From Candidatus Eisenbacteria bacterium (GTDB taxonomy: Bacteria; Eisenbacteria; RBG-16-71-46; JAFGJU01), in assembly GCA_026388185.1 (NCBI GenBank), contig JAPLKG010000008.1:124001-188000 (forward strand): a DNA stretch of 64,000 bases. The letters are read 5' to 3'. The notes under the pieces were generated by a model that did not search any database, was not told the origin of the DNA, and saw only the letters and a program-made list of their open reading frames with translations. The position numbers and the translations under genes were made by a program. Shown here piece by piece: positions 32,934 to 42,160 of the stretch. Position 1 is the first letter of the stretch. Every line of letters begins with the position of its first letter.

Positions 32934-35033
32934 ATGTCAAACACCGTTGAATTGGAACTGGCTGGTAGAAAGCTGGTCTTAGAAACAGGCAAGGTTGCCA
33001 AGCAAGCCTCGGGAGCAGTCACGGTCCGTTACGGCGATACCGTGGTACTTGTTACCGCAGTTGCCTCAGAGGAGCCCCTCGAGGCGTCGCTTGATTTCGT
33101 GCCTCTCTTGGTGGATTACAGAGAAAAGTCATACGCGGCCGGCAGAATTCCCGGAGGGTTCTTCAAGAGGGAAGGTAGACCGACCGAAAAAGAGATCATG
33201 AGTTCCAGGCAGATAGACAGGCCGATACGCCCGATGTTCTCCAAGGACTTCAAGAACGAACTCCAGATAGTGGCGACGGTGCTTTCTTCCGATCAAGAGA
33301 ACGACTCGGATGTCCTGGCCATGGTGGGGGCTTCAGCCGCGCTGTGCCTGTCTGACATTCCCTTCCCGGAGCCCGTGTCTGCCGTGAGGATCGGGAGGAT
33401 AGATGGGAAATTCGTGGTCAATCCTACGTTCTCGGAACTGGATCGTAGTGACATGGACGTCGTTGTCGCCGGCACCGATCGATCTGTCTTGATGGTGGAG
33501 GGTGGTTCAAAGGAAGTCCACGAAAAGGATCTCATCGCCGCCCTGGCTCTCGCGCACGAGCACATCGGTCAAGTGAACGGCATTCAGACGCGGCTCAGGG
33601 AAATGTGCGGTAAGACCAAGATGGTCGTCCCTGTGCGCGAGATGGATCCTGGTTTGCTGCAGGAAATGAGGGCAAACTACCTTGAAGTAATCAGAGAAGC
33701 AAACAGGGTGTCTGACAAGGAGAAGAGACAGGACTCCATAAAGAGGACCAAGAAGGAAGCTAGCCTGGCGCTCGGCCAGAAGTTTCCTGGAAGAGAACTC
33801 GAGATAGGCGAGATAGTCAACTACATCGAGAAAGAAGACCTGAGGAGAATGATTCTAACCGAGAAGAGAAGGGTTGACGGCCGTTCCCCCGGCGAAATAA
33901 GACCCATTTCTTGTGAGGTCGGCGTCCTGCCGAGAACTCACGGTTCGGCGCTCTTCACGAGGGGACAGACACAGAGTCTGGTCGTCACAACTCTGGGCAC
34001 GTCACTCGACGAACAGAGGGTCGAAGAACTCGAGGGAGAGAGTTGGAAAACCTACATGCTGCATTACAATTTCCCTCCTTTCAGCGTCGGGGAGGTCCGA
34101 CCGATGAGGGGGCCAGGCAGGCGGGAAATAGGCCACGGAGCTCTTGCCGAACGGGCCATCCATCCCATGATACCCGCTTCAGGGGAGTTTCCCTACACGA
34201 TAAGAATAGTGTCAGACATATTGGAGTCGAACGGTTCCTCCTCTATGGCAACGGTGTGCGGCGCAAGTCTCTCCCTGATGGACGCTGGAGTTCCAATCAA
34301 GGCCGCGGTCGCGGGAATCGCGATGGGATTGGTCAAGGAGAACGACTCGTTCGAAATCCTGACCGACATTCTGGGTATTGAAGATCACCTCGGTGACATG
34401 GACTTCAAGGTGACGGGGACTCGCAAGGGTGTCACGGCTTTCCAGATGGACGTAAAGGCGACGCACATCGGTTTTGATACTCTGACCGCTGCCATGGAGA
34501 GAGCCAGAGACGCCAGGATCCACGTGCTCGATGCCATGGACAAATGCATTTCTGCTCCGAGGTCGGAGTTGTCGCCCTATGCTCCAAGGATAACCGTGAT
34601 TCAGATTGACCAGGACAAGATAAGAGACGTGATCGGTCCTGGCGGTAGGGTCATCAAGAAGATAACCGAAGAGACAGGCGCCAAGGTGAACATTGAGGAC
34701 AGCGGCGAGATCAAGATTGCCTCGTACAATGCTGCCAACGGCGAGAAGGCCCTCATGATGATAAAGAGCCTCACCGAAGATCCCGAGATAGGCCGCATAT
34801 ATCATGGCAAGGTCAAGCGGGTCGTGCCGTTCGGGGCGTTCGTCGAGATACTTCCCGGTAGGGACGGACTTGTTCACATTTCGGAGCTCGAGAATCGAAG
34901 GGTGGCGTGCGTCGAGGACGTCGTCAGAGAGGGCGACATGGTCATGGTGAAGGTGATCGGCATAGACAGGGAAGGCAAGATCAAGCTCAGCAGAAAGGCA
35001 GCACTCGGGGCGGCTTCCACTCCCGACGCCTGA
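32934..35033 (+). CDS. pnp: Polyribonucleotide nucleotidyltransferase
   Basis: About 699 residues from the ATG at 32934, preceded by TGGAGGTAGT. Two RNase PH domains are visible: SGAVTVRYGDTVVLVTAVASEE and EKRRVDGRSPGEIRPISCEVG with RTHGSALFTRGQTQSL. The second domain carries the catalytic region around TDILGIEDHLGDMDFKVTGTRKGVTAFQMDVK. KH (DVIGPGGRVIKKITEETGAKVNIED) and S1 (YHGKVKRVVPFGAFVEILPGRDGLVHISEL) domains follow. It degrades RNA 3' to 5' by phosphorolysis. Confidence 0.97.
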   Translation: MSNTVELELAGRKLVLETGKVAKQASGAVTVRYGDTVVLVTAVASEEPLEASLDFVPLLVDYREKSYAAGRIPGGFFKREGRPTEKEIMSSRQIDRPIRPMFSKDFKNELQIVATVLSSDQENDSDVLAMVGASAALCLSDIPFPEPVSAVRIGRIDGKFVVNPTFSELDRSDMDVVVAGTDRSVLMVEGGSKEVHEKDLIAALALAHEHIGQVNGIQTRLREMCGKTKMVVPVREMDPGLLQEMRANYLEVIREANRVSDKEKRQDSIKRTKKEASLALGQKFPGRELEIGEIVNYIEKEDLRRMILTEKRRVDGRSPGEIRPISCEVGVLPRTHGSALFTRGQTQSLVVTTLGTSLDEQRVEELEGESWKTYMLHYNFPPFSVGEVRPMRGPGRREIGHGALAERAIHPMIPASGEFPYTIRIVSDILESNGSSSMATVCGASLSLMDAGVPIKAAVAGIAMGLVKENDSFEILTDILGIEDHLGDMDFKVTGTRKGVTAFQMDVKATHIGFDTLTAAMERARDARIHVLDAMDKCISAPRSELSPYAPRITVIQIDQDKIRDVIGPGGRVIKKITEETGAKVNIEDSGEIKIASYNAANGEKALMMIKSLTEDPEIGRIYHGKVKRVVPFGAFVEILPGRDGLVHISELENRRVACVEDVVREGDMVMVKVIGIDREGKIKLSRKAALGAASTPDA

Positions 35034-35164
35034 GGTTGGACGCCTCGCCGTTCGTCTTCGATGCTGGCAGGCGCTTCGCCGTCTCTGCGCGCGGGTGTGC
35101 CGCCGAGCGAATGGAGAAATCGATAGGCGGTTGGTATCTTGGAGGTGCGTCGTAAAGGTTGATC

Positions 35165-36439
35165 ATGACTGAGGGTATGTTTCACAGAGATTGCCTGAGC
35201 CAGGGTATGACGGTGGTGGCCGAGGAAGTTCCCGAGGTCAGGTCCGTGTCAATCGGCGTCTGGGTACGCTCCGGTTCCAGGAATGAAACGTGGGGCCAAA
35301 GCGGGCTTTCTCATTTCATAGAGCACATGGCGTTCAAGGGCACCGCGAAGCGCAACGCGCTCGAGATAGCGAAAAGTCTCGAATGCGTCGGTGGTCACCT
35401 CGACGCGTTTGCCTCGAGAGAGTTCACCTGCTTCTATGCAAGGGTTTTGGAAGAACAGCTTCCTCTGGCAGTTGACGTGCTCTCGGACATCGTTTGTCAT
35501 TCGCTGTTTGACGAGAATGAGATTGAGAAAGAGAAACGCGTCATACTGGACGAAATAGGTACGCTCGAGGACACACCTGACGACCAGATCCACGATCTTT
35601 TCTCTCAAGTCATCTGGAAGGATCACCCGCTCGGTCGTTCTATCCTCGGACACAGCGAGACAGTGCGTGGCTTCAACAGGCAAGGACTGTTGAATTTCTT
35701 CACCGATCGCTATTTTCTTTCCAACGTCATAATATCGGTGGCCGGGAAATTCGACTACGGCGCGCTCGTGGAGCTGCTCGGTAGAAGTTTCGCGCTTCCA
35801 CACGGCGGTACGTCGGCGGACGGCGGACTTCCTCCCGACTACAGTCGCCAGACGGAGGTTTACGAACGAGAGTTGGCGCAGGAGTACGTCTGTTTGGGGA
35901 CAAGGGGAGTCTCCTACAATCACGAGCTTAGATTTTCTCTACTCGTGCTGAGCGTCATCATGGGCGGAGGGATGAGCTCCAGGCTTTTCCAGAGAGTGAG
36001 GGAGGAGGAGGGATTGGCGTATTCGGTGTACAGCTACGCAGATTTTTTGAAGGATTCCGGGCTCTTCTGCGCCTCCATGGGGGTCAAGCCGGATTCTGCG
36101 GGTAAGGCTCTCACCATCGTGCTTGAGGAATTCGAGAAGGCGCTGGAATCGAGTCCTTCCGCCGACGAGATACGAAGCGCTCAGTGGCAGCTCAAGGGTT
36201 CTCTTCTCCTCGGGCTTGAAAGCATGAGCAACAGAATGGCGAGGTTGGCCAAGTCGGAGATATATTGCGGCAGGTACGTGTCCCTGGATGAACTTGTCTC
36301 GATGATCGATCAAGTGGATGCGGGGACCATCGCCAGAGCGGCCGAGCTTGTCTTGAGGCGTGAGAGCCTGTCGGTCGTGGCGCTCGGGCCTTGCTCCAAG
36401 AAAGAAATCGCCGGGCTGGTCGAAACTCCCGCCCCCTAG
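35165..36439 (+). CDS. M16-family zinc peptidase
   Basis: About 424 residues of pitrilysin/processing-peptidase type. The inverted zinc motif is in LSHFIEHMAFKGTAKR (HxxEH), and the distal glutamate lies in the NEIEKEKRVILDEIGTLEDTPDDQ segment. The C-terminal half has MGGGMSSRLFQRVREEEGLAYSVYSY, a typical M16 C-domain motif. Placement after pnp is seen in many bacteria, often with a role in peptide turnover. The ATG at 35165 has AAAGG 6 nt upstream. Confidence 0.93.
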   Translation: MTEGMFHRDCLSQGMTVVAEEVPEVRSVSIGVWVRSGSRNETWGQSGLSHFIEHMAFKGTAKRNALEIAKSLECVGGHLDAFASREFTCFYARVLEEQLPLAVDVLSDIVCHSLFDENEIEKEKRVILDEIGTLEDTPDDQIHDLFSQVIWKDHPLGRSILGHSETVRGFNRQGLLNFFTDRYFLSNVIISVAGKFDYGALVELLGRSFALPHGGTSADGGLPPDYSRQTEVYERELAQEYVCLGTRGVSYNHELRFSLLVLSVIMGGGMSSRLFQRVREEEGLAYSVYSYADFLKDSGLFCASMGVKPDSAGKALTIVLEEFEKALESSPSADEIRSAQWQLKGSLLLGLESMSNRMARLAKSEIYCGRYVSLDELVSMIDQVDAGTIARAAELVLRRESLSVVALGPCSKKEIAGLVETPAP

Positions 36440-36454
36440 CAGAGGCTCCCGCTT

Positions 36455-37636
36455 CTAGTACCTGAAGCCCGCCTCTTTCATTCGTCTCACCGCTTCGATG
36501 AGCCTTTCCTCGCTCGCGATGAGTGATATTCTGACGTAGCCCTCGCCGTACTTTCCGAACCCCGAACCGGGAGCCACCAACACACCAGTCTTTTCGACCA
36601 GGTCATCCGCAAAATCGTCCGAAGACGAGTAAGAGCGGGGTATCTTGAGCCACACGTACAGCGTCGCCATGGGAGATCTGACGTCCCAGCCAGTCTTTAC
36701 GAGCTCGGGTATGAACGCGTCGCGCCTCTTTCTGTAGGCCTCGGACATTTGTTTGGAAAAAGTCTCCGCCCCTTCCAGGGCGGCCATTCCAGCCCGTTGG
36801 ACGGCCATGAACACGCCGAAGTCCATGTTAGATTTTATCTTGAGCAGATTGGCGACGGCCGAGCTGTTGCCGCACGCGAACCCGAGACGCCATCCCTGCA
36901 TACTGAACGACTTCGAGAAAGAGTGGAATTCGATAGAGTTCTCCTTGTTCTTGTCAAACTGCAGGAAACTCTTGGACCTGAAGCGCGGGTCGAGGCAGAC
37001 ATCGCAGTACGCGATGTCTGACATGATGAAGATGTTGTTCTCCAGCGCGAACTCCTTGAGCCGTTCGTAGAAATCGTCAGTCGCCAGGGCGCCGGTGGGA
37101 TTGTTTGGAAAGTTGACGAGTATCAGTTTGGCCTTTTTCAGAACATCTTTCGGAATCTGATCAAGCTGAGGAATGAAGTCATGCTTCTCGAGGAGCGGCA
37201 CCTGATAAGTGTCGGCCTGCGCCACGGTAGCAGCACCCAGATAGGCCGGGTAGCATGGCGAAGTTATCAGTATGCCGTCGCCGGGATTCAAGTGGGCCAG
37301 CATGAACTTGGCGAGGCCTTCCTTGGAGCCGACGAGCGGCAAGACTTCCTTGTCGGGGTCAAGCGTCACGCCGAAGCGCCTCGAGTACCAACCGGCGATC
37401 GCTTCTCTAAACTCTGGAAGACCACCGAAAGCAGGATAGCGGTGGTTCTCCTTGGTGACATCGTCCAGGGCCTGGTGCAGGGCGCGGATGACGGGTTCCG
37501 GCGGTCTCAAGTCTGGATTTCCCACACCGAGGTCAATAACGTCGACACCCTCGCGAAGCTTTCTGTCCTTTGCCGCAAAGAGTTTTGCAAGAGCGTAGGT
37601 CGGAAGGTTCTTCACTTTATCGGAAGGTTCTGGCAT
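36455..37636 (-). CDS. DapL-like class I/II aminotransferase
   Basis: About 393 residues from the ATG at 37636, preceded by GAGGAGG. The frame extends further upstream but with no ribosome site. The PLP fold is visible: GVGNPDLRPPEPVIRAL, HRYPAFGGLPEFREAIAGWY, PGDGILITSPCYPAYLGA, NFPNNPTGALA, and the Schiff-base lysine in SFSKSFSMQGWRLGF. These match LL-diaminopimelate aminotransferase (DapL), which makes LL-diaminopimelate directly for lysine and peptidoglycan, but closely related alanine/aspartate-type enzymes look alike. It is convergent with the M16 gene. Confidence 0.85.
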   Translation of the reverse strand: MPEPSDKVKNLPTYALAKLFAAKDRKLREGVDVIDLGVGNPDLRPPEPVIRALHQALDDVTKENHRYPAFGGLPEFREAIAGWYSRRFGVTLDPDKEVLPLVGSKEGLAKFMLAHLNPGDGILITSPCYPAYLGAATVAQADTYQVPLLEKHDFIPQLDQIPKDVLKKAKLILVNFPNNPTGALATDDFYERLKEFALENNIFIMSDIAYCDVCLDPRFRSKSFLQFDKNKENSIEFHSFSKSFSMQGWRLGFACGNSSAVANLLKIKSNMDFGVFMAVQRAGMAALEGAETFSKQMSEAYRKRRDAFIPELVKTGWDVRSPMATLYVWLKIPRSYSSSDDFADDLVEKTGVLVAPGSGFGKYGEGYVRISLIASEERLIEAVRRMKEAGFRY

Positions 37637-37705
37637 AAAAGCCTCCTCGCAAGACGACACCTTTGGCGAAACTTGCAGGAACCATGAAGTCACATACAAC
37701 CTGTA

Positions 37706-37733
37706 AGCATAGCATGAACGAGCGGCACGCCAA
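37706..37733 (-). promoter_or_regulatory. Possible promoter for the aminotransferase gene
   Basis: On the minus strand TTGGCG (37733-37728) and TATGCT (37711-37706) are separated by 16 bp. It is suggestive but short of consensus. Confidence 0.35.
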
Positions 37734-37751
37734 AGTGGTTTGTCTTACGCC

Positions 37752-37780
37752 TTGACTTGCGCTCTAGCTTACACTATTCT
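37752..37780 (+). promoter_or_regulatory. Sigma70-type promoter for the WecG-like gene
   Basis: TTGACT (37752-37757) and TATTCT (37775-37780) are separated by 17 bp. Transcription would start about 75 nt before the GTG at 37861. Confidence 0.6.
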
Positions 37781-37860
37781 GCAGTGTGATTTTGAATTTC
37801 TGAATTGAGCCTGCGATCTCACGCACGCAGCTTCCACAGAGGTCCACCAAGGATTTGTAC

Positions 37861-38628
37861 GTGAAAGAGACCGTTACCCTGCTCGGAGTGACCGTTCACA
37901 ACGTGACTTCTGCTCACGCAGTCAGGGCAATCGACGGCTTTGTCTCCTCCAGAACGCCCCACAAGATAATAGTGGCAAACGCCGCGAAGCTGGTGAAGGC
38001 CCAGAAGGATTCTGAGCTCCTCCAGGCATTGCATACTTCCAATCTCGTGACAGCTGACGGGATATCGATTGTTCTCGGGGCGAGGATATTCGGAGTGAAG
38101 TTGTTGGAGAGAGTCACGGGTTCCGAGCATCTGGTGCCGCTCTCGTGCGAGCTTGCTGCAAGAAAGGGCTACTCGGTATTCTTTCTGGGCGCGAGTCCCG
38201 GGATTGCCGAAAAAGCCTCCCTGATTCTGAAGCGGCAATTTCCTGCCCTCAGAATCGCGGGCACTTACTCGCCCGCGTACAACATACTGCGCGATCAAAC
38301 CGAGACGGAGAGGTCGATTCGGCTTGTCAACGACGCTTCGCCCGACATACTCTTCGTGGCTCTCGGTACCCCGAAGCAAGAGAAATGGATTTCCAGAAAC
38401 CTGGAGAAACTCGGCGTGCCCGTGACCATAGGTGTGGGCGCCACGCTTGACTTCATCGCGGGAGCCGTGGCGCGGCCTCCGGCGTGGGTGCACAGAGTAG
38501 GTTTTGCCTGGCTGTACAGGCTCGTTCACGATCCGAAGCGTCTCTGGAGAAGAAATCTCGAAGGAGTCGTCTTCCTGTGGCTTGTGTTGAGGGAGAGATT
38601 TCTGGGGAGAGCGGAGTCGCGCGAGTAG
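37861..38628 (+). CDS. WecG/TagA/CpsF-family glycosyltransferase
   Basis: About 255 residues of the GT26 family, which adds N-acetylmannosaminuronate or N-acetylmannosamine to a lipid-linked sugar. Diagnostic segments are NAAKLVKAQKDSELLQAL, LVTADGISIVLGARIFG, ERVTGSEHLVPLSCELAARKGYSVFFLGASPGIAEKA, and PDILFVALGTPKQEKWISRNLEKLGVPVTIGVGATLDF. The C-terminal amphipathic FAWLYRLVHDPKRLWRRNL anchors the family to the membrane. The GTG at 37861 has AAGGA 7 nt upstream. It is a single gene, convergent with the minus-strand unit that follows. Confidence 0.9.
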   Translation: MKETVTLLGVTVHNVTSAHAVRAIDGFVSSRTPHKIIVANAAKLVKAQKDSELLQALHTSNLVTADGISIVLGARIFGVKLLERVTGSEHLVPLSCELAARKGYSVFFLGASPGIAEKASLILKRQFPALRIAGTYSPAYNILRDQTETERSIRLVNDASPDILFVALGTPKQEKWISRNLEKLGVPVTIGVGATLDFIAGAVARPPAWVHRVGFAWLYRLVHDPKRLWRRNLEGVVFLWLVLRERFLGRAESRE

Positions 38629-38716
38629 GCCGACGGACGCTCGCGGCGTCTTCTCCGGAGCTTCGTGATTCGAGGCGTGCGCTTCTCGAAGTGTGGAGAG
38701 GCTTGGCCTTCGGCGT

Positions 38717-39730
38717 TCAAGCGCCAGAGAGTCTGTGTAGAATGGACGCCGTCAGAAGCGGGATCATTATCTCGTGATGGCCGGTGAGCTTTATCCCCAC
38801 AGAGTCCCTTCCTATCCTCGTGGGTCTTTCCACGATATTCCTCAGCGGCCTGTAGTGTTGAATCATGTCGATGTTGGCGGCAGTGAAGGGCCAGAATCTT
38901 GTTCCCCTGTTCCTCACGCTTGCAATTGCCTTGAGGAAAACCTCGGGGAGTATCACGGCCGAACCGACGTTAACAACGACACCGCCTCTCAGGTGCTCGA
39001 TGAGCGAAACAAAAAGCCTGAAGTCCCGCATGCTGGTTTCGCCGATGGCCTTGCCTGACGCTTCAGGGTGTTGGTGAATCACGTCAGTCCCGATTGCGAC
39101 GTGGACCGTGAGAGGTATACCCTTCTCGTAACAGCTCCCCACCAGACTCTTCTCGATAAAGGGAGCCTTTGCCTCATGCAGTGCGCTTCCCAGCGCGCGA
39201 CCCATGCCTTCGGCTCTCTCGAACCCCGCCGCCACGGCCTTGTTCATGAAGTGCGCGGTCTCGGCCGTCATCCCGAACACGCCCTCTTGGAGGGCGTCCT
39301 CCACTTCCTCGGAGGTTTTCCCCCACATGGCGATCTCGACGTCGTGGATCGCAGCCGACCCGGTCATGGCTAGAGCCGTCACGACATTCTCTTCGATGAG
39401 TTGTATGATGAGCGGCGACACTCCGGTCTTTATGACGTGCCCGCCGATCATGAATATGACGGGCCGCCTGTGTTTTCTCGCACTTACTATGGCCTCGACG
39501 AGTTTCTTGAAGTCTCTTCCGGCGAGTATGTCGGGAAAGATCTTGTGAATTTCGCCGCAGCTCAAGGAAGGAGAGAAGCCGGGCGAAAAGCTATCCACCG
39601 TAACCTTGCTTTTCCGGAGCGAGATGGAAACCTGCGACCCGGGCCGTCCGCGTCCGGCACGTGTGTGCGCGCCTGCCCGCCCGGCACTCTGCACTCGCTT
39701 CGGGCGTGACGAGGAAGCTCGAGCGCGCAA
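38717..39730 (-). CDS. Conserved protein of uncertain function (deoxyhypusine-synthase-like pattern)
   Basis: I do not recognise the gene with confidence. The conserved body runs from about SCGEIHKIFPDIL to the end. It includes FMIGGHVIKTGVSPLIIQLIEENVVTALAMTGSAAIHDVEIAMWG, which faintly resembles the NAD-binding strand-loop of deoxyhypusine synthase, and later HVAIGTDVIHQHP and GVVVNVGSAVILPEVFLKAI. No signal peptide is clear. The start is uncertain. A TTG at 39730, one base after the DUF3108 stop and behind AAGGAG, is plausible but gives an Arg-rich low-complexity N-terminus; a GTG at 39598 would remove it. It is co-oriented and coupled with the DUF3108 gene. Confidence 0.6.
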   Translation of the reverse strand: MRARASSSRPKRVQSAGRAGAHTRAGRGRPGSQVSISLRKSKVTVDSFSPGFSPSLSCGEIHKIFPDILAGRDFKKLVEAIVSARKHRRPVIFMIGGHVIKTGVSPLIIQLIEENVVTALAMTGSAAIHDVEIAMWGKTSEEVEDALQEGVFGMTAETAHFMNKAVAAGFERAEGMGRALGSALHEAKAPFIEKSLVGSCYEKGIPLTVHVAIGTDVIHQHPEASGKAIGETSMRDFRLFVSLIEHLRGGVVVNVGSAVILPEVFLKAIASVRNRGTRFWPFTAANIDMIQHYRPLRNIVERPTRIGRDSVGIKLTGHHEIMIPLLTASILHRLSGA

Positions 39731-39731
39731 T

Positions 39732-40628
39732 TTACTCCTTCGAGTATCTCGCATACTTTCCTCCGGCATTTTCGAGATGCATACCAGTGAGAATCGCAGA
39801 AATGGAGCCCACCGCAACCTTGCTCTTCATGAGCACGGGAATCTTGTATTCGTCGTCCGTGAGCCAAATAGTGAGACGTCCTTTCTGACGAAACAGACCG
39901 CTGGACTTCAAGATTGGCTCCACTACGACGCAGTCAAACTTGCCGATCGGCGTATCCACTGTCTCCTTGCGATAGACCATGACCTCGAGCGGGTAATTCT
40001 TCTTGTCCGAGTGACAAGGGACTTGAACACTGTCTCCGACGCCGAGGTTGAGAGTTCTGACGTAGAAGAAGGCCGACAGGATGTCCTGCGCGCAGGCAAG
40101 AAACTCCATCTCAGTTCCGTCCGAATACGTCGCGATCCGCCTTGCATGGTCAAAATTCACGGTAAACGCCGTCCGATAGTTGCCCTCGGATATATTCTTG
40201 GAGAAGCGCCTGGTGACGAAACTCTCTTTGTCGAGATAGGAGTCGATTCTGTCTCTCACCCTGTAGAACATGGAAAAAAGGCCGCTTGATTCTGCCTTGG
40301 AAACGAGATGGTAACACCGTCGTCCCTCGATCTCTTCGACGCTCTCCACCTGCATGAGCGCATCGCCGGCCTTTATGACGCCGTACTGTATCGAGAACTG
40401 AAACCATTCTCCGGCGTCAAAAGGCGTGCGAGCCGGTCGTACGTGACAGGAGTCGGTCGAGTCCAAAGAGACTGCGTTGCGCGGCCTTGCCTGGCCGAGA
40501 ATCGCGTCCTCGGCCTCCGTCGCTGGCGCGAGTGTCCACGCGAGCGCCATCAGCAACGCGGCCGAGACGCTCACAAGAGATATGTTCTTTCTTCTGCCGG
40601 CCCAGACAGTCCCGCAGAGATTTCTCAT
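39732..40628 (-). CDS. DUF3108-family exported protein
   Basis: This 298-residue protein begins with basic residues and a hydrophobic segment (ISLVSVSAALLMALAWTLAPA), so it is exported or anchored. The body is the DUF3108 beta-rich fold: FDAGEWFQFSIQYGVIKAGDALMQVES, RFSKNISEGNYRTAFTVNFDHARRIA and KFDCVVVEPILKSSGLFRQKGRLTIWLTDDEYKIPVLMKSKV. Its role is unknown; many relatives are periplasmic and associated with envelope biogenesis. The ATG has GGAGG 4 nt upstream, and the gene overlaps the deacetylase by 4 bp. Confidence 0.8.
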   Translation of the reverse strand: MRNLCGTVWAGRRKNISLVSVSAALLMALAWTLAPATEAEDAILGQARPRNAVSLDSTDSCHVRPARTPFDAGEWFQFSIQYGVIKAGDALMQVESVEEIEGRRCYHLVSKAESSGLFSMFYRVRDRIDSYLDKESFVTRRFSKNISEGNYRTAFTVNFDHARRIATYSDGTEMEFLACAQDILSAFFYVRTLNLGVGDSVQVPCHSDKKNYPLEVMVYRKETVDTPIGKFDCVVVEPILKSSGLFRQKGRLTIWLTDDEYKIPVLMKSKVAVGSISAILTGMHLENAGGKYARYSKE

Positions 40629-41488
40629 TGTTCCTCCAAAGGCCCAGGAGCGGAGTCTCTTCGAGTGCCCCTAAGTAATCCTTTTGCCACGGGTGTTCCC
40701 CTCGCGCACCAGTTGATGGCGCGAGCCTTCAGTCCCTCGAGCTTCGCCGTCGGCCCTCCCTCGAGCTTTCTTCTGAGAGAGCCGACTGTGTCGATCCTGT
40801 AAATGGCAGTTCGTTCCATACTATAGAGTGGATCGACATTCTCTCCACGTTTCTTGAAGAGTGTAAACGCGGCCTCGTACCCACAATCTCTGGCCGCTCT
40901 TGCTACCGAAGCATTATAAATGCCAAAAGGATACGAAAGATAGGGTACTTTCTGCGCAAGTCTGCGTTGTATTGTGACGCGCGAATTCTCCAGCTCCTCC
41001 CTCAGCTCGCCGTCGCTGAGACGCGTGAGGTCCCTGTGAGTAACGGTGTGTGAATAGAACTTTGTCCCGTACGACGCGGCGGTTTCGATGTCGCTCCAGG
41101 CAAGATGCTCGAATTTTCTCCAGCCAACGTTCACGTCCCAGAGATTCTTCTTACCAACGAAGGCAGTGACGATGAAGACCGAGGCAGGAACTGAGTAGTC
41201 CCTCAGCAGCGGGAGAGCAAAGTCCTTCAAGGCGAGGTATCCGTCGTCGAAAGTAATCGCGACCGCCCTGGCGTGACCGGCGGAAGCGTCCGCTTCCGGA
41301 AGTAATTCCTCCAACGTACAAAAACGGTACTGGCTCTCCTTCAAGAACCTGACGTGACTTTCGAACTGTGAAGGCGTCACCCATGTTCCTCCCAATTCGA
41401 ACCTAGTGTCAACTTTGTGATAGAGCAGAATCGGAGGATTGTGTCGCAACATGACCCTTGTCCGTTCCTCCAAATGCCGAGTTGCCAC
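40625..41488 (-). CDS. Polysaccharide deacetylase-family protein
   Basis: This 287-residue NodB-fold protein has the metal-site and catalytic segments ILLYHKVD, AVAITFDDGYLALKDFALPLLRDY (the catalytic Asp pair), FYSHTVTHRDL (the HxxxH pair) and YLSYPFGIYNASVARAARDCGY. It should remove acetyl groups from cell-wall or capsule sugars. The GTG at 41488 has AAGGA about 7 nt upstream, and an internal ATG at 41452 is the alternative. It is upstream of DUF3108 in a three-gene minus-strand unit. Confidence 0.88.
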   Translation of the reverse strand: MATRHLEERTRVMLRHNPPILLYHKVDTRFELGGTWVTPSQFESHVRFLKESQYRFCTLEELLPEADASAGHARAVAITFDDGYLALKDFALPLLRDYSVPASVFIVTAFVGKKNLWDVNVGWRKFEHLAWSDIETAASYGTKFYSHTVTHRDLTRLSDGELREELENSRVTIQRRLAQKVPYLSYPFGIYNASVARAARDCGYEAAFTLFKKRGENVDPLYSMERTAIYRIDTVGSLRRKLEGGPTAKLEGLKARAINWCARGTPVAKGLLRGTRRDSAPGPLEEQ

Positions 41489-42160
41489 GCCCTAATCCTT
41501 CTCCCCGCGCACCGTTCTCAGGGCGTCCTTGGATGGAACTTTGTTCTTGAAAGCGATTGAACCTTGTGCAAGCATACGCTTTGAAGTCGGACTTACTCTA
41601 GCACAGCGCCTCAAGATCCACAACGAGATACGGGGGAATGAGACGAGCGGAATACTGTTTCCGCGTGACCCCCGATGGCCTCGGAGCGACGGATGCAAAA
41701 CGGGACATCTTCCTGGAAGGCAGTGGCGGCCGTTCTTATTCCTGTTATCGTCTCGTCCATTCTTGTTGCAGCCATGCTCCTCGTGGTAGGTGGCCAGAGT
41801 TTATCGCTCTACTGACCCCCGGGAAAGGCCGACGCCTTTGAGAGTTGGAGCCCGTGGCTACTCGCGAACAGAGGCGCGGAACGCGTCCACTACCAGAAAA
41901 GCGTTGACTTTTGCGGTGGAGCGTGTTATAGTATCTACGGTTAAGGCTGTGTGCTTCTTGTCGGGCGAGTCGTGGCTGCCCTGTTTCTTTTGGGTAGCTT
42001 GTTGTTGCCACCAACCAGTGGTATAGGCCCACAGCCAAGCCGGGGGTTGATCAAGGAAGGGTCACGGTCAGTTCTGTGGACCGCAGGCTGCCGTGTTTTC
42101 CACTCGCCGGCCGCCAGCGCATCATGCTTGTGGTTACGTAGACTTGGCTAGGTGGGTAAA
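41489..42160. other. Intergenic region with long leader of the polysaccharide locus
   Basis: The 672-bp gap between the deacetylase and the first sugar transferase has no convincing coding sequence in either strand. Its left half holds a small AAAGGC/GCCTTT hairpin (about 41824-41839) and no recognised element. Its right half holds a promoter (41904-41932) and a leader of about 220 nt with several complementary segments. Confidence 0.6.
41904..41932 (+). promoter_or_regulatory. Sigma70-type promoter for the polysaccharide locus
   Basis: TTGACT (41904-41909) and TATAGT (41927-41932) are separated by exactly 17 bp. Transcription would start near 41939, leaving a leader of roughly 220 nt before the first gene. 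Confidence 0.75.

Noticed and set aside
41529-42026. Short plus-strand open frames in the gap before the polysaccharide locus
   Set aside because: None shows a domain or good ribosome site, and one spans the promoter at 41904-41932. The sequence reads as noncoding.
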